64,000 nucleotides of DNA from NCBI GenBank assembly GCA_030348875.1, contig JAUCEP010000002.1, positions 1,443,001 through 1,507,000 on the forward strand. Direction: 5' to 3'. Positions 52,451 through 61,315 of the stretch are shown here, in pieces; position 1 is the stretch's first letter; every line of letters begins with the position of its first letter. The notes under the pieces were generated by a model. It had not been told where the DNA came from. It saw only the letters and a list, made by a program, of their open reading frames with translations, and did not search any database. The DNA is from Ureibacillus composti (GTDB taxonomy: Bacteria > Bacillota > Bacilli > Bacillales_A > Planococcaceae). Position numbers and translations under genes: made by a program.

Positions 52451-53590
52451 ATGGCAAATAAAGATTTGTTGTTTGAAAAAGTGACATTAGGTAGTACTAC
52501 AATAGATAACCGGGTAGGAGTTGCCCCAATGACTCGGACAAGTGCTACATCAGAAGGGTGTGCAACCAATCAAATGCTTTCATACTATACGTCATTTGCC
52601 CGGGGTGGATTTGGACTGATTATTACAGAAGGAATTTATCCGGATGATAAGTATAGTCAAGGATATTTAAATCAACCAGGCATTGTTTATGATGATCAAG
52701 TACAAGCTTGGAAGAAAGTAGTGGATTCTGTTCATCAAGCGGGAGCTAAAATATTTGCACAGCTCATGCACGCAGGAGCACTGTCGCAAGGCAATCGTTT
52801 TGTGAATGAAACGATTGCTCCTTCTGCTGTTCCACCAAAAGGAGAACAACTGGAGTTTTACGGAGGAAAAGGGGCTTTTCCAACACCAAGAGAAGCAACA
52901 AAGGAAGAAATTACAGAAGTCATAAACGGATTTGTGAATGCGGCTAAACATGCCAAAGCAGCTGGATTTGATGGAGTTGAAATTCATGGGGCAAATGGCT
53001 ATATATTAGACCAGTTCCTAACGGATTATTCCAATCAGCGTCAGGATGAATATGGTGGTTCTACAGAAAATCGTGTGCGTTTACTGGTGGAAGTTTCGAA
53101 AGCTATTCGGGAAGCTGTTGGACAAGACTACACCGTTGGGATCCGAATTTCACAAGGGAAAGTAAATGATTACTCACACAAGTGGCAGGGGAAAGAAAGA
53201 GATGCTGAGATTATTTTTGGTCAGTTAGGACAAGCTGGTCTTGATTTTATCCATGTCACGGAATATGAAGCATGGCAGCCAGCATTTCCGGAAGGAGAAG
53301 GAACGACCGCAACCGATTCAGCTTTTGGAGATGGTGGAGCTTCACTTGCAAGGTTAGCAAAAAAATACAGTCACGTACCTGTAATTGCGAATGGGCACCT
53401 TGAGAATCCAGAAAAAGCCATAGAAATAATTAGAAAAGGAGAGGCTGACGCGGTTACCTTAGGAAAGGGGGCATTAGCCAACCAAGATTGGGTAAACAAA
53501 GTGAAAGCTGGGGAAGCATTAGCCGATTTCCAGCCGGAAAAGATACTAAGCCCGAATGCTAAGATTAAAGATTTTGAAGCGCAAGTATAA
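52451..53590 (+). CDS. Old yellow enzyme-family NAD(P)H:flavin oxidoreductase
   Basis: A 379-residue FMN TIM-barrel ene-reductase. MTRTSATSEGCATNQMLSYY, AQLMHAGALS, DGVEIHGANGYILDQFLTDYSNQRQDEYGGS and the phosphate-binding VIANGHLENPEKA and VTLGKGALANQDW regions are typical. Members reduce activated C=C bonds of enones and similar electrophiles. GGAAGGAG precedes ATG. It pairs with the DsbA-like gene. Confidence 0.91.
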   Translation: MANKDLLFEKVTLGSTTIDNRVGVAPMTRTSATSEGCATNQMLSYYTSFARGGFGLIITEGIYPDDKYSQGYLNQPGIVYDDQVQAWKKVVDSVHQAGAKIFAQLMHAGALSQGNRFVNETIAPSAVPPKGEQLEFYGGKGAFPTPREATKEEITEVINGFVNAAKHAKAAGFDGVEIHGANGYILDQFLTDYSNQRQDEYGGSTENRVRLLVEVSKAIREAVGQDYTVGIRISQGKVNDYSHKWQGKERDAEIIFGQLGQAGLDFIHVTEYEAWQPAFPEGEGTTATDSAFGDGGASLARLAKKYSHVPVIANGHLENPEKAIEIIRKGEADAVTLGKGALANQDWVNKVKAGEALADFQPEKILSPNAKIKDFEAQV

Positions 53591-53618
53591 CTGCCGTTGT
53601 ATTATAAAAAAACTAAAT

Positions 53619-53654
53619 GGTGCGTTAATCCAAAAAGGGTTAACGCCCTTTTTG
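53619..53654 (+). terminator. Terminator of the DsbA/OYE operon
   Basis: GGTGCGTTAATCC and GGGTTAACGCCC flank AAAAA, followed by T5, about 28 bp after the stop. Confidence 0.85.
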
Positions 53655-53765
53655 AACGGCTATTCAATTAAACGAGTTAATAGAAACTCTGTTGGTATTC
53701 AATAATAGGGCGCTTTCCTGCAAGTGAAGCAGCACCTATTTCTATTTAGGGTCATTTTATGGATT
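53655..53765 (+). repeat. GGGCGC-family repeat, copy 9 (full length)
   Basis: CTATTCAATTAAACGAGTTAATAGAAAC, then TATTCAATAATAGGGCGC, TTTCCTGC...GCAGCACC, T-rich and AGGGTCATTTTATGG. It follows the operon terminator directly. Confidence 0.8.
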
Positions 53766-53874
53766 AACAGTAAATAAAAGTATTCCAGTAAATAAAATAG
53801 ACAAGCAAAAGATACACTCCTTAAAGTGTAATCGTTACTAACGGGTAGGTTAATTTAAGAAGAAAACATAAAAA

Positions 53875-53903
53875 GAAGCCGAATTTATTAAAATTCGGCT
53901 TTA
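53875..53903 (-). terminator. Terminator of the OsmC gene
   Basis: AAGCCGAATTT and AAATTCGGCTT around ATTA. The plus-strand A-rich flank gives the minus-strand U-tail. Confidence 0.82.
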
Positions 53904-54027
53904 AATGATGTATCTTTGAGGGAAATCAAAAGTAACTAATTATCCTTATAATTGTATTATATTGTGTTAATTTAAAATCGATACGTGACATATATCATAA
54001 ATTGTTTGTATGAAGATGTTTTCAAAC

Positions 54028-54480
54028 TTATTTTTTATACCAATTGGATTCGATCGTCACACCTGCATCTTTAATTAAATTAAAAACAGGACATCTTTTT
54101 TCTACTTCTTCTTTTAATTCTTCGATCCGGGAATCACTTTCATCCGTTGTAAAAATAGCCTCAAAATTGACTGTTTGGAAATGAGGTGAAACGCCTTCAA
54201 CCCCCATCATGCCACGCGCGTCTATTGTTCCATTATTTTTAAACTCAACCCCTTGGAAAGAAAAGTTTTTTTCCTTGGCAATTAAGCCAATCATAACAGA
54301 AGTACAGCCTGACAATCCGCCCAACACATATTCAATCGGATTGGGTCCATCATTTGTGCCACCTAAATATTCCGGCTCGTCCACTATGAACGGTGAAAAA
54401 TCTCTTGCCGAAATAGAAGTTTTTAAGTTTCCTTCCCAATTTCCACTTGTCCCAATATTTATCAATTGCTTTGTTGTCAT
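54028..54480 (-). CDS. OsmC-family peroxiredoxin-like protein
   Basis: A 150-residue OsmC/YhfA-type protein. The first redox cysteine is Cys59 (GLSGCTSVM) and the second lies in EKRCPVFNLIKD near residue 129. GTNDGPNPIEYVLGG is a typical dimer segment. Members reduce organic hydroperoxides. The RBS AGGAGTG precedes the ATG. Monocistronic, with its own terminator. Confidence 0.9.
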   Translation of the reverse strand: MTTKQLINIGTSGNWEGNLKTSISARDFSPFIVDEPEYLGGTNDGPNPIEYVLGGLSGCTSVMIGLIAKEKNFSFQGVEFKNNGTIDARGMMGVEGVSPHFQTVNFEAIFTTDESDSRIEELKEEVEKRCPVFNLIKDAGVTIESNWYKK

Positions 54481-55050
54481 CTAATCACTCCTAATTCATA
54501 GTATACCAATGGGGTTAATTATAAATTAAATATTTATAATTGTAAAATTTTTTGTTTTCTATTTTTATTAATTGTCACTAATTCATCCCCTATAAGATTT
54601 GCAAATAGCGTAAATCACCCAGAGTAGTGATGACATATGCAATGTCTTTTGTTCCATGGATCAAACCCGTCCATCCTAAAAAAAAGACGCTGATCTCCAA
54701 TTTCTGCTGCTTCTCCTTTAATGAATCACTCATGTTTCATTAGAATGAAATAAAGCTGCTAATGAAGATAGATTATCTAGGTGTTGACAATCTTAGATTA
54801 AATTTAATTACACAAAAGGGTGCTTTCCTTGAAATGGAAAGGCCCTTTTTTGTGTTTAATAGGTAGTTAGGCAAACGGAAACTTCGATTTCTTGAGATAC
54901 AAAATCGTTTTTTTAGGCTGAATTTGCTTATCAGTGGATTGTTAGAAATTGAACTTTTCAGAGTTCTTTCCTAGTAAATCTGTATTAAAATTATGTGATA
55001 TTTACCAAAAAAATAGTATTTATAATTACAAATAGGATTAAAATTATTTT
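54481..55050. other. Intergenic region upstream of the spoVA operon
   Basis: No gene is visible. A hairpin at 54815-54855 (AAAAGGG-T-GCTTTCC with GGAAAG-GCCCTTTT and a T-rich tail) is terminator-like and recalls the GGGCGC repeat. The rest is AT-rich without recognisable sites. Confidence 0.6.
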
Positions 55051-55081
55051 TGCATAATTAAGGAATGGGTGATTGATACTA
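55051..55081 (+). promoter_or_regulatory. Candidate forespore (sigma-G-type) promoter of the spoVA operon
   Basis: TGCATAA (55051-55057), 17 bp, then GATACTA (55075-55081), 41 bp before the first gene. It resembles the sigma-G pattern (GCATA/TGAATA, then CATACTA) with one mismatch in the -10. This is pattern-matching by eye. Confidence 0.42.
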
Positions 55082-55121
55082 ACAAAGTTCCAAATTATTT
55101 TAAAAGGAGATTGATTATATT

Positions 55122-55325
55122 ATGACAGTTGTAAATGACATTAAGACTGTTGTAGCCGGGTTGAAATCTGCTCAGGCTAGCTTTGAAACATTTGCTTTAA
55201 AAACAGATAACCAACAAGCGAAGACGCTCTATCAAGATGCCGCTACTCAAACCCAGGCTATTATAGATAGTGTTGTACCACGTCTTCAAGAAATTCAACA
55301 AGAAGAACCTCAGTACAGACAGTAA
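55122..55325 (+). CDS. DUF1657 protein, first gene of the spoVA2mob-like operon
   Basis: A 67-residue helical protein (MTVVNDIKTVVAGLKSAQAS ... QQEEPQYRQ). It is homologous to the 57749 product and to the C-terminal tail of the 57979 product in the same operon. In spoVA2mob operons a DUF1657 gene stands first, as here. Its role in spores is unknown. RBS AAAGGAGAT precedes ATG. A strong hairpin follows it. Confidence 0.87.
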   Translation: MTVVNDIKTVVAGLKSAQASFETFALKTDNQQAKTLYQDAATQTQAIIDSVVPRLQEIQQEEPQYRQ

Positions 55326-55334
55326 TAATTAAAA

Positions 55335-55376
55335 AGGGGACAAAAGGTTGGTTGAATTAACCAACTTTTTGTCCCA
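55335..55376 (+). terminator. Hairpin between the first and second spoVA-operon genes
   Basis: GGGACAAAAGGTTGGTT and AACCAACTTTTTGTCCC pair with one G-U pair around GAATT, with only AAAAATT after. It may be a partial terminator or processing site that makes the DUF1657 message more abundant than the rest. It is not a REP unit although it begins GGGAC. Confidence 0.7.
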
Positions 55377-55407
55377 AAAATTATTGATATAACACAGAGG
55401 TGAAGTC

Positions 55408-55869
55408 ATGTTTTCCAAAATAAAAATTGTGAAGACTGGTCTTTTATTAGTAATAGCTATCGGATTATGCACAGGTTGTAATGGAAATCATGATCCGCAT
55501 TCCAATAAGGACCTGAATAATTCACAGGTGAGTAAGCCAATCAGTCAATCCGTTGCCAATCAAGTAACAGAAAATATCATTTTGGAAGATGAAATTTCAA
55601 AAGTGATGGCTGTGAATACAGATAAAGACATATTAATAGCCATAAAAGTAAAACAATTTGATCGTTTTCGATTAAAAAAGATAGAAAATAAAATAAAATC
55701 AGACATGGAAAAGCAGTATCCAGATTATTCAATATTAGTTTCTGCTGATCAAAAAATGTATTTTGAACTTGTTAAACTGGACGAAAAACTCCAAAAGAAT
55801 ACTATGAGTATGAAGAATTTACAAAAAGATACTAAAAAAATTAAAAGTCTCATGAAGGAAGAATCGTAA
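55408..55869 (+). CDS. YhcN/YlaJ-family sporulation lipoprotein
   Basis: A 153-residue lipoprotein (lipobox GLCTGC, Cys about 24) with the YhcN/YlaJ pattern: VTENIILEDEISKVMAVNTD, then DILIAIKVKQFDRFRLKKIE and a charged helical tail. Family members are in the inner spore membrane. RBS AGAGGTGAAG precedes ATG. It is second in the operon, matching the spoVA2mob layout. Confidence 0.88.
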   Translation: MFSKIKIVKTGLLLVIAIGLCTGCNGNHDPHSNKDLNNSQVSKPISQSVANQVTENIILEDEISKVMAVNTDKDILIAIKVKQFDRFRLKKIENKIKSDMEKQYPDYSILVSADQKMYFELVKLDEKLQKNTMSMKNLQKDTKKIKSLMKEES

Positions 55870-55890
55870 TGAAAGAGAGGCTTACTATAT

Positions 55891-56370
55891 ATGTCTAATA
55901 ATAAAAAGAAGCAATTAACCCCAGTGCAACAGGAATATCAAGAACTTCAAAAGAAACGCGAAACAAAAAGACCAGTAGTTCGAAATTGCATAAAAGCTTT
56001 TTTAGTTGGTGGTTTTATCTGTCTAATTGGTCAGCTCCTTCAAACATTTTATATTTATTATTTTGATTTTACAGATCAAACAGTTGGTAATCCAACGGTG
56101 GGAACTCTAATTTTTATCGTAATGCTTCTTACCGGATTTGGGGTTTATGATAGAATTGCTCAATTTGGAGGTGCAGGTTCTGCTGTACCAGTAACTGGAT
56201 TCGGAAATGCAGTTATATCTGCGGCTATTGAGCACCGTACGGAAGGATTTGTGTTAGGGGTAGGTGGGAATCTTTTCAAACTTGCCGGTTCTGTGATTTT
56301 ATTTGGTGTATTTTCCGCATTTGTCATTGCTTTAATTAAAACTATTCTTATCCAGTGGGGCGGTATGTAA
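55891..56370 (+). CDS. spoVAC: SpoVAC homolog (spore dipicolinate channel subunit)
   Basis: A 159-residue membrane protein. After a charged N-terminus, several hydrophobic helices carry the SpoVAC/SpoVAEb signature GAGSAVPVTGFGNAVISAAIEH. In B. subtilis SpoVAC is a mechanosensitive channel for dipicolinic acid in the inner spore membrane. The stop overlaps the next start by one base (TAATG). Confidence 0.91.
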   Translation: MSNNKKKQLTPVQQEYQELQKKRETKRPVVRNCIKAFLVGGFICLIGQLLQTFYIYYFDFTDQTVGNPTVGTLIFIVMLLTGFGVYDRIAQFGGAGSAVPVTGFGNAVISAAIEHRTEGFVLGVGGNLFKLAGSVILFGVFSAFVIALIKTILIQWGGM

Positions 56371-57383
56371 TGTTAGCAGGTAAACGTACATGGATTTTTG
56401 AGAATAAACCTGTAATTATTTCCACAGGAACAGTTGGAGGGCCATTTGAGGCAGAAGGTGAAATAGCAGATGATTTTGATCTCCTCCATTCCGATTTGTG
56501 GTTAGCTCAAGACTCCTATGAAAAAGCGCATAAAATCCTATTTGAAGAAGCATGTCAAAAGGCACTCGAAAAGGGAGAAATTCAAAAGGAACAAGTTCAA
56601 TTTCTTCTAGCAGGTGATCTAATTAACCAGATTACCCCTACAAGTTTTGCAAGTCGAACGATTGGAGCTCCATATTTCGGTTTGTTTGGAGCCTGTTCAA
56701 CATCTATGGAAGGATTGGCTTTAGGTGCTTATATTATTAATACAAATGGAGCTAAATATATTTTAACAGGAGCTTCAAGCCATAACACGGCAGTTGAAAA
56801 ACAGTTTCGATATCCAACTGAATATGGTGGACAAAAACCGCCTACTTCCCAATGGACAGTGACAGGTGCGGGAGCTGCTTTGTTAAGTAATTCTGGAGAA
56901 GGACCATGTGTAACTTCTGCCACGATAGGCCGCGTCATCGATATGGGGATGACTGATCCGTTTAATATGGGAGGGGCTATGGCACCAGCAGCGGTTGATA
57001 CCATCCAAGCTCATTTAAAGGAACGAAATGTTGATCCCTCTTATTACGATTTAATCGTGACAGGTGACCTCGGAAAAATAGGACGTGATGTATCGCTTGA
57101 TCTATTCAACAAGCATGGAACCCCTATCACTGAAGAACAATACCAAGATTGTGGCCTCATGATTTATCGGGACGGGCAACCGGTATTGTCAGGAGCTAGT
57201 GGGGCGGGTTGCTCTGCGACAGTAGTGTACGGGCATTTATTAAATCGTATGAAAAAAGGCGATTTTAAAAGAATGTTAGTAGTAGCAACGGGTGCTTTAC
57301 TATCACCTTTAACCTTCCAACAAAATGAAACCATTCCTTGTATCGCTCATGCAGTATCAATTGAATATGGGGAGGGAGAATAG
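56370..57383 (+). CDS. spoVAD: SpoVAD homolog (dipicolinate-binding, thiolase-fold)
   Basis: A 337-residue soluble thiolase-like protein that binds dipicolinic acid during its uptake into the forespore. Begins [20 protein letters not shown], includes [18 protein letters not shown] and ends [14 protein letters not shown] choose ATG 56370, five bases after GGGGCGGT, in place of the GTG at 56355. Two bases separate its stop from spoVAE. Confidence 0.92.
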   Translation: MLAGKRTWIFENKPVIISTGTVGGPFEAEGEIADDFDLLHSDLWLAQDSYEKAHKILFEEACQKALEKGEIQKEQVQFLLAGDLINQITPTSFASRTIGAPYFGLFGACSTSMEGLALGAYIINTNGAKYILTGASSHNTAVEKQFRYPTEYGGQKPPTSQWTVTGAGAALLSNSGEGPCVTSATIGRVIDMGMTDPFNMGGAMAPAAVDTIQAHLKERNVDPSYYDLIVTGDLGKIGRDVSLDLFNKHGTPITEEQYQDCGLMIYRDGQPVLSGASGAGCSATVVYGHLLNRMKKGDFKRMLVVATGALLSPLTFQQNETIPCIAHAVSIEYGEGE

Positions 57384-57385
57384 AT

Positions 57386-57736
57386 ATGATCTTTTTTTGG
57401 GCATTTGTTGTTGGTGGTTTGATCTGTGTAATTGGTCAAATTATGTTTGATGTGTTTAAACTTACACCAGCCCATACCTTAAGTACTCTTGTAGTTGTTG
57501 GAGCCATATTAGATGGATTGGGTTTGTATGAACCATTGATTGATTTTGCTGGTGCAGGAGCTTCTGTACCTATTACAAGCTTCGGTAATTCATTGGTACA
57601 TGGAGCTATGCAAGAAGCTGAAAAACACGGTTTAATTGGGGTACTTACAGGGATTTTTGAAGTTACCAGTGCAGGTATTTCATCTGCCATTGTTTTTGGC
57701 ATGATAGGTGCTTTGTTATTTAAACCTAAAGGTTGA
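57386..57736 (+). CDS. spoVAE: SpoVAE(b) homolog
   Basis: A 116-residue membrane protein homologous to SpoVAC ([21 protein letters not shown]). It completes the C-D-Eb core present in nearly all spore formers. RBS GGGGAGGGAG precedes ATG. Confidence 0.91.
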   Translation: MIFFWAFVVGGLICVIGQIMFDVFKLTPAHTLSTLVVVGAILDGLGLYEPLIDFAGAGASVPITSFGNSLVHGAMQEAEKHGLIGVLTGIFEVTSAGISSAIVFGMIGALLFKPKG

Positions 57737-57748
57737 GGAGGATGGAAG

Positions 57749-57955
57749 ATGACGGTCGTATCAGATGTCAAACAATGTCTAGCTAGTCTCAAAGGAGTAG
57801 AATCTAGCCTATCCAATTTAGCAGAACGAACACAAGATAATGGCTCTAAACGTACCCTACATGAAACCATGATGGAAGTAAGTGAAATAGTGGCAGATTT
57901 GAAAAAAAGGGTTGGAGAATTGGAAAATGAAGAATATCAATATAAAGGATATTAA
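57749..57955 (+). CDS. DUF1657 protein, sixth gene of the spoVA2mob-like operon
   Basis: A 68-residue helical protein (MTVVSDVKQCLASLKGVESS ... NEEYQYKGY) paralogous to the first gene. RBS GAGGAGGAT lies 12 bp before ATG. Its position after spoVAE and before the DUF421 gene is the spoVA2mob order. Confidence 0.87.
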   Translation: MTVVSDVKQCLASLKGVESSLSNLAERTQDNGSKRTLHETMMEVSEIVADLKKRVGELENEEYQYKGY

Positions 57956-57978
57956 GAGGAGAGGAGGTCTTTTATATT

Positions 57979-58839
57979 ATGCCTGAATGGCTAGATGTCA
58001 TAGTTCGATCGATATTGTTTGTTGTGGTGCTTTTCTTCATGACCAAGTTGTTAGGGAAAAAGCAAATAGCTCAACTTTCTTTCTTTGAATATGTTACTGG
58101 AATAACCATTGGAAGCATAGCAGGAGAAAGTATTATGGGATTAGATGGAAACATGATTTATGGGTTAATAGCTATGATAGTTGTTGCGGCTATTCCGTTT
58201 ATAGTTGGTTTAATTTCTCTAAAGAGCAAAAAGTTTCGCGATTTTACAGAAGGCAAGGGGACTATATTCATCAAAGACGGAAAAGTTATGGAAGATAACT
58301 TAAAAAAAGAGAGATATACAGCGGACGAATTATTGGAATTACTTAGAAGGAAGGATGTCTTTCAGGTTTCTGATGTGGAATTTGCGGTTTTAGAACCTGC
58401 AGGGGATTTATCTGTCATGCTGAAGAAAGAAAACCAACCTTTAACACCAAAAGATTTAGACATGAAAGTAGTTTCAATTAAGGAGCCTCAGACTGTTATT
58501 ATGGATGGTAAGATTTTGGATGAGCCTCTTGCAACCATTGGGTATAGTCGAGGATGGATAAAGACAGAACTAGAAAAGCAGGGGGTTACTATTGAAAATG
58601 TTTTTCTTGGACAAGTAAACTCTTATGGGGAATTAACCGTTGATCTTTTTGATGATAAGCTTCAAGTTCCATCTCCTCAAGAAAGACCTATGATCCTTTC
58701 AACGATGAAAAAATGCCAAGCGGACTTAGAATTATTTGCGCTTGCAACAGATGATAAGGTGGCTAAGCAGCTCTATACAAAAAACAGTGAAAAACTACAA
58801 AATGCTATTGATAAAGTCTCCCATATATTAAAAAGTTAA
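57979..58839 (+). CDS. YetF-like DUF421 membrane protein with C-terminal DUF1657 domain
   Basis: A 286-residue protein: three membrane helices (about 5-85: KLLGKKQIAQLSFFEYVTGI, TIGSIAG), a soluble DUF421 domain (to about 225), then a DUF1657 tail (MKKCQADLELFALATDD). The fusion is the diagnostic last gene of spoVA2mob operons; relatives of YetF have been linked to spore heat resistance and germination. RBS GAGGAGG precedes ATG. Confidence 0.9.
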   Translation: MPEWLDVIVRSILFVVVLFFMTKLLGKKQIAQLSFFEYVTGITIGSIAGESIMGLDGNMIYGLIAMIVVAAIPFIVGLISLKSKKFRDFTEGKGTIFIKDGKVMEDNLKKERYTADELLELLRRKDVFQVSDVEFAVLEPAGDLSVMLKKENQPLTPKDLDMKVVSIKEPQTVIMDGKILDEPLATIGYSRGWIKTELEKQGVTIENVFLGQVNSYGELTVDLFDDKLQVPSPQERPMILSTMKKCQADLELFALATDDKVAKQLYTKNSEKLQNAIDKVSHILKS

Positions 58840-58945
58840 TCTGGATAGATTGATACGTAATTCAAGGTAGAGAAGAACTTAGTTAAAAAGAAAACAAGAC
58901 AGCTTGCCAATTAATTAATGACTTTTAGGTATGAGAATATGTCTA

Positions 58946-59036
58946 AGTTATTCAATTAAACCACCAAATAGAAGCTCTTCCCTTTAAAGGGCGCGTTTAT
59001 TTAACGTGTCTTTTTTATTTAAAGTGCCATCTATGA
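58946..59036 (+). repeat. GGGCGC-family repeat, copy 10
   Basis: TTATTCAATTAAACCACCAAATAGAAGC, AAAGGGCGC, GTTTATTTAACGTGTC, T-rich and AAGTGCCAT. It follows the spoVA-type operon. From here to 59574 I see no gene; two hydrophobic frames in 59006-59265 lack an RBS. Confidence 0.75.
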
Positions 59037-59574
59037 TTTTCGGCAATTCTCTAACAAAACCTTGTTCTCTCTTTATCTGCCAACTTGTACGGATAATAAT
59101 GTTTCCTTCGTTCGACTACTATTTTTATTTTTTTCATTGTTCACTCCCCATTGTGCTTATCAATTTATTAAGTATTTTTCTATTTCCATTTGTAAAAAAG
59201 GTACATCTGGCCATATAATCATCGCCTTTAAAGAAATCGAGATAGTTAATTTGAAATTTAGATGAGATTATCTAGAAATGTACTTAACTATCCCTTAGCT
59301 TAGGAAAAACTTGAAGATTGGTTTAAAGCAGTTAAGTAGTTTATAAAGCAATGCACCTAAGCAGAGGAGACTGGGACAAAACGAAAAATACCATTTTTCT
59401 TGATACTTTATAAAGCTTTTTTATATATTGTAGGTGATAAACTTATAAGATAGTTATAGATAATAATATTTATGATGTTTAAAGGGAAATGTTTCGATTC
59501 TCAAAAAATTAGAGGCAAATATTTAGTTATCTATGGGTGAATTACATTACGAATAATGAAGGTGGATGGACAGA

Positions 59575-60066
59575 ATGATTCGTACAATGACAATGGAAGA
59601 TATTGAAAGTGTATTAGAAATCTATAATGATGCTATTTTGAATACGACAGCGCTATATCGCACAGAGCCAGAAACGTTGGAAGAAAAACAAAGATGGTTT
59701 TTGGAAAATGTAAAGGAAAATAACCCGATGTATATTTATGAAGAAAATGGAGAAGTCATTGGTTTTGCCACATTTAAACGATTTTATCCAAATGAAGGGT
59801 ATAAATTTTCCATGGAACATTCTGTTTATGTCTCATCAAAACATCAAGGAAAGGGGGTTGGAAAACAACTTTTCCAAAAATTAATTGAAGAAGCGAAGAA
59901 ACGAAAAGTGAGAACGTTAATTGCTGTTATTGATTCGGAAAATGTCGGAAGCATCAAATTGCATGAAAAGTATGGTTTTCATTTGGTCGGTAGATTAAAA
60001 CATATCGGATATAAATTTGGAAAATGGTTAGACATTGTCCATTATCAATTAGATTTATATGAATGA
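59575..60066 (+). CDS. GNAT acetyltransferase, phosphinothricin-acetyltransferase-like
   Basis: A 163-residue N-acetyltransferase. IRTMTMEDIESVLEIYNDAI at the start, the acetyl-CoA loop SSKHQGKGVGKQLFQ and the C-terminal NVGSIKLHEKYGFHLVGRL KHIGYKFGKWLD match the PAT/YwnH group. Members acetylate amino-acid-like amines. I choose ATG 59575, nine bases after GGTGG; the ATG at 59566 touches the RBS. Substrate unknown. Confidence 0.87.
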   Translation: MIRTMTMEDIESVLEIYNDAILNTTALYRTEPETLEEKQRWFLENVKENNPMYIYEENGEVIGFATFKRFYPNEGYKFSMEHSVYVSSKHQGKGVGKQLFQKLIEEAKKRKVRTLIAVIDSENVGSIKLHEKYGFHLVGRLKHIGYKFGKWLDIVHYQLDLYE

Positions 60067-60189
60067 TGAATAAAAGAAAAGGACTGGGACCCCCTACCTA
60101 TAAAAAAGAGGAAAAAGCTTTATTATTTCATATTAAATCAATCCATGAGATTGTAGTGTGGAATTTAGGGGATTTTACGTTGTTTTACA

Positions 60190-60290
60190 ATTAACCAGCT
60201 AATAATAAAAGCTAGCAGTTATTCCAGAATCGGGCGCCATTCTTGAGGAATCGGCGTTCTTTTAGTTTTGGGCGATTTAATTGAATAAGG
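60190..60290 (+). repeat. GGGCGC-family repeat, copy 11 (full length)
   Basis: AATTAACCAGCTAATAATAAAAGC, TTATTCCAGAATCGGGCGC, CATTCTTGAGGAATCGGCG, T-rich and TTGGGCGATTTAATTGAATAAGG. Core CATTCTTGAGGAAT is shared with copy 12. Confidence 0.8.
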
Positions 60291-60350
60291 GACCAGTTAT
60301 GGTATTAAGCTTAATTAGTCATATTGGTTATTCGGGAAGGGCATTTTTTG

Positions 60351-60394
60351 TTGTAATTATATCGTGTGTTACGATATAATCGTTTCGAACGATT
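60351..60394 (+). promoter_or_regulatory. Promoter with two perfect palindromes, probable MarR operator
   Basis: TTGTAA (60351-60356), 18 bp, TATAAT (60375-60380). TATATCGT-N5-ACGATATA (60358-60378) covers the spacer and -10; AATCGTT-TCG-AACGATT (60378-60394) follows at the transcription start. Both share ATCGT/ACGAT half-sites. Binding of the MarR protein encoded 18 bp downstream would repress the pair. Confidence 0.7.
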
Positions 60395-60412
60395 CAAAAT
60401 GAGGTGCTTATA

Positions 60413-60811
60413 GTGATTCAAGATATAAACAAATACTTTACTGACATTTATTTTAATTTACATCCCACACAAGAAGAAGTGATTTCGCATCAAAGTGTCC
60501 GCATCTTACAAATGGTTCAGAAACAGCAATATGTCGTGATTCGTGACATAGCTGAGCAATTATCAATTTCACACAATACTGCATCTGAACATGTGAAAAA
60601 ATTAGTAAGTAATGGGTGGCTGTATAAAGAGAGGTCGGAAGAAGATCAACGTAAAGTGTATTTACATTTAACAGACGTAGGTTCAGTAATATTAAAGAAG
60701 AATACAGAATTAGATGAAAATAAGCTCCAAGTTGCACTTAGAAGATTAACGGCAAATGAAAGAAAGATGATAGTTGAAGCATTTCGGCTTTTAAGTGAGG
60801 TATCAAAATAA
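60413..60811 (+). CDS. MarR-family regulator
   Basis: A 132-residue winged-helix regulator: HQSVRILQMVQKQQYVVIRD, recognition helix NTASEHVKKLVSNGWLYKER, wing EEDQRKVYLHLT. I choose GTG 60413, six bases after GAGGTG, over the GTG at 60404 inside that RBS. It probably autoregulates through the palindromic promoter just upstream. The DUF3147 gene starts at the base after its stop. Confidence 0.9.
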   Translation: MIQDINKYFTDIYFNLHPTQEEVISHQSVRILQMVQKQQYVVIRDIAEQLSISHNTASEHVKKLVSNGWLYKERSEEDQRKVYLHLTDVGSVILKKNTELDENKLQVALRRLTANERKMIVEAFRLLSEVSK

Positions 60812-61150
60812 ATGTATTTGCTAATCAAAATTATATGTTCGGCAGCCATTATTGGTATCGTTACGGAATTGGCAAGACGGTATCCTTTATATGGAGGTAT
60901 GATAGCTGCGCTACCGTTAATTAGTATATTAAGTATTATATGGTTAACAATTCAGGGAGAAACTACTCAAAACATCAACAAATTTACACTTGGCGTTCTA
61001 GCAGGATTTCCAGCAACGATGTTCATGCTGTTTGTGATTTATTTCGCATTGAAGCAATCTGTTCATTTAGCGCTAGCAATCTCACTAGGAGTAGTTGCTT
61101 GGGGAATATTTTTAATAGCTCAAAAATATATAATGGCCGCATTTGTTTAG
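60812..61150 (+). CDS. DUF3147 small membrane protein
   Basis: A 112-residue protein with four hydrophobic helices (AAIIGIVTELARRYPLYGGM near the start, GVLAGFPATMFMLFVIYFAL in the middle). It abuts the MarR gene (TAAATG), so the two form an operon and MarR probably controls its level. Function of DUF3147 is unknown; small transporter-like roles are possible. Confidence 0.85.
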   Translation: MYLLIKIICSAAIIGIVTELARRYPLYGGMIAALPLISILSIIWLTIQGETTQNINKFTLGVLAGFPATMFMLFVIYFALKQSVHLALAISLGVVAWGIFLIAQKYIMAAFV

Positions 61151-61315
61151 TAAAAATTCTATACTCACGTTGCAGTTTAGTTTAAGAAGGATTAAAAACT
61201 TTAGTGATTTTGTGTAACAATTTTTATGGATACTAAATATATTAAAGGACATATAACATGAATAATTTCAACGGTATCATATCTAACCATCGATGAACGC
61301 CATCTAAATCATTAA

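Noticed and set aside
55335-55376. GGGACAAAAGG...CTTTTTGTCCC as another REP
   Set aside because: It lacks the GGACAGG and CCTGTCC core and is a single long perfect hairpin, as in terminators.
57436-57870. 144-codon minus-strand frame
   Set aside because: It is antisense to spoVAE and the following DUF1657 gene, with no RBS.
59006-59265. Two hydrophobic overlapping frames after the spoVA-type operon
   Set aside because: They lack an RBS, partly consist of the GGGCGC repeat and are rich in Phe and Ser as expected of A/T-rich non-coding DNA.
55000-59600. Transposon around the spoVA-type operon
   Set aside because: No transposase, resolvase or terminal inverted repeats could be seen on either side within the window.
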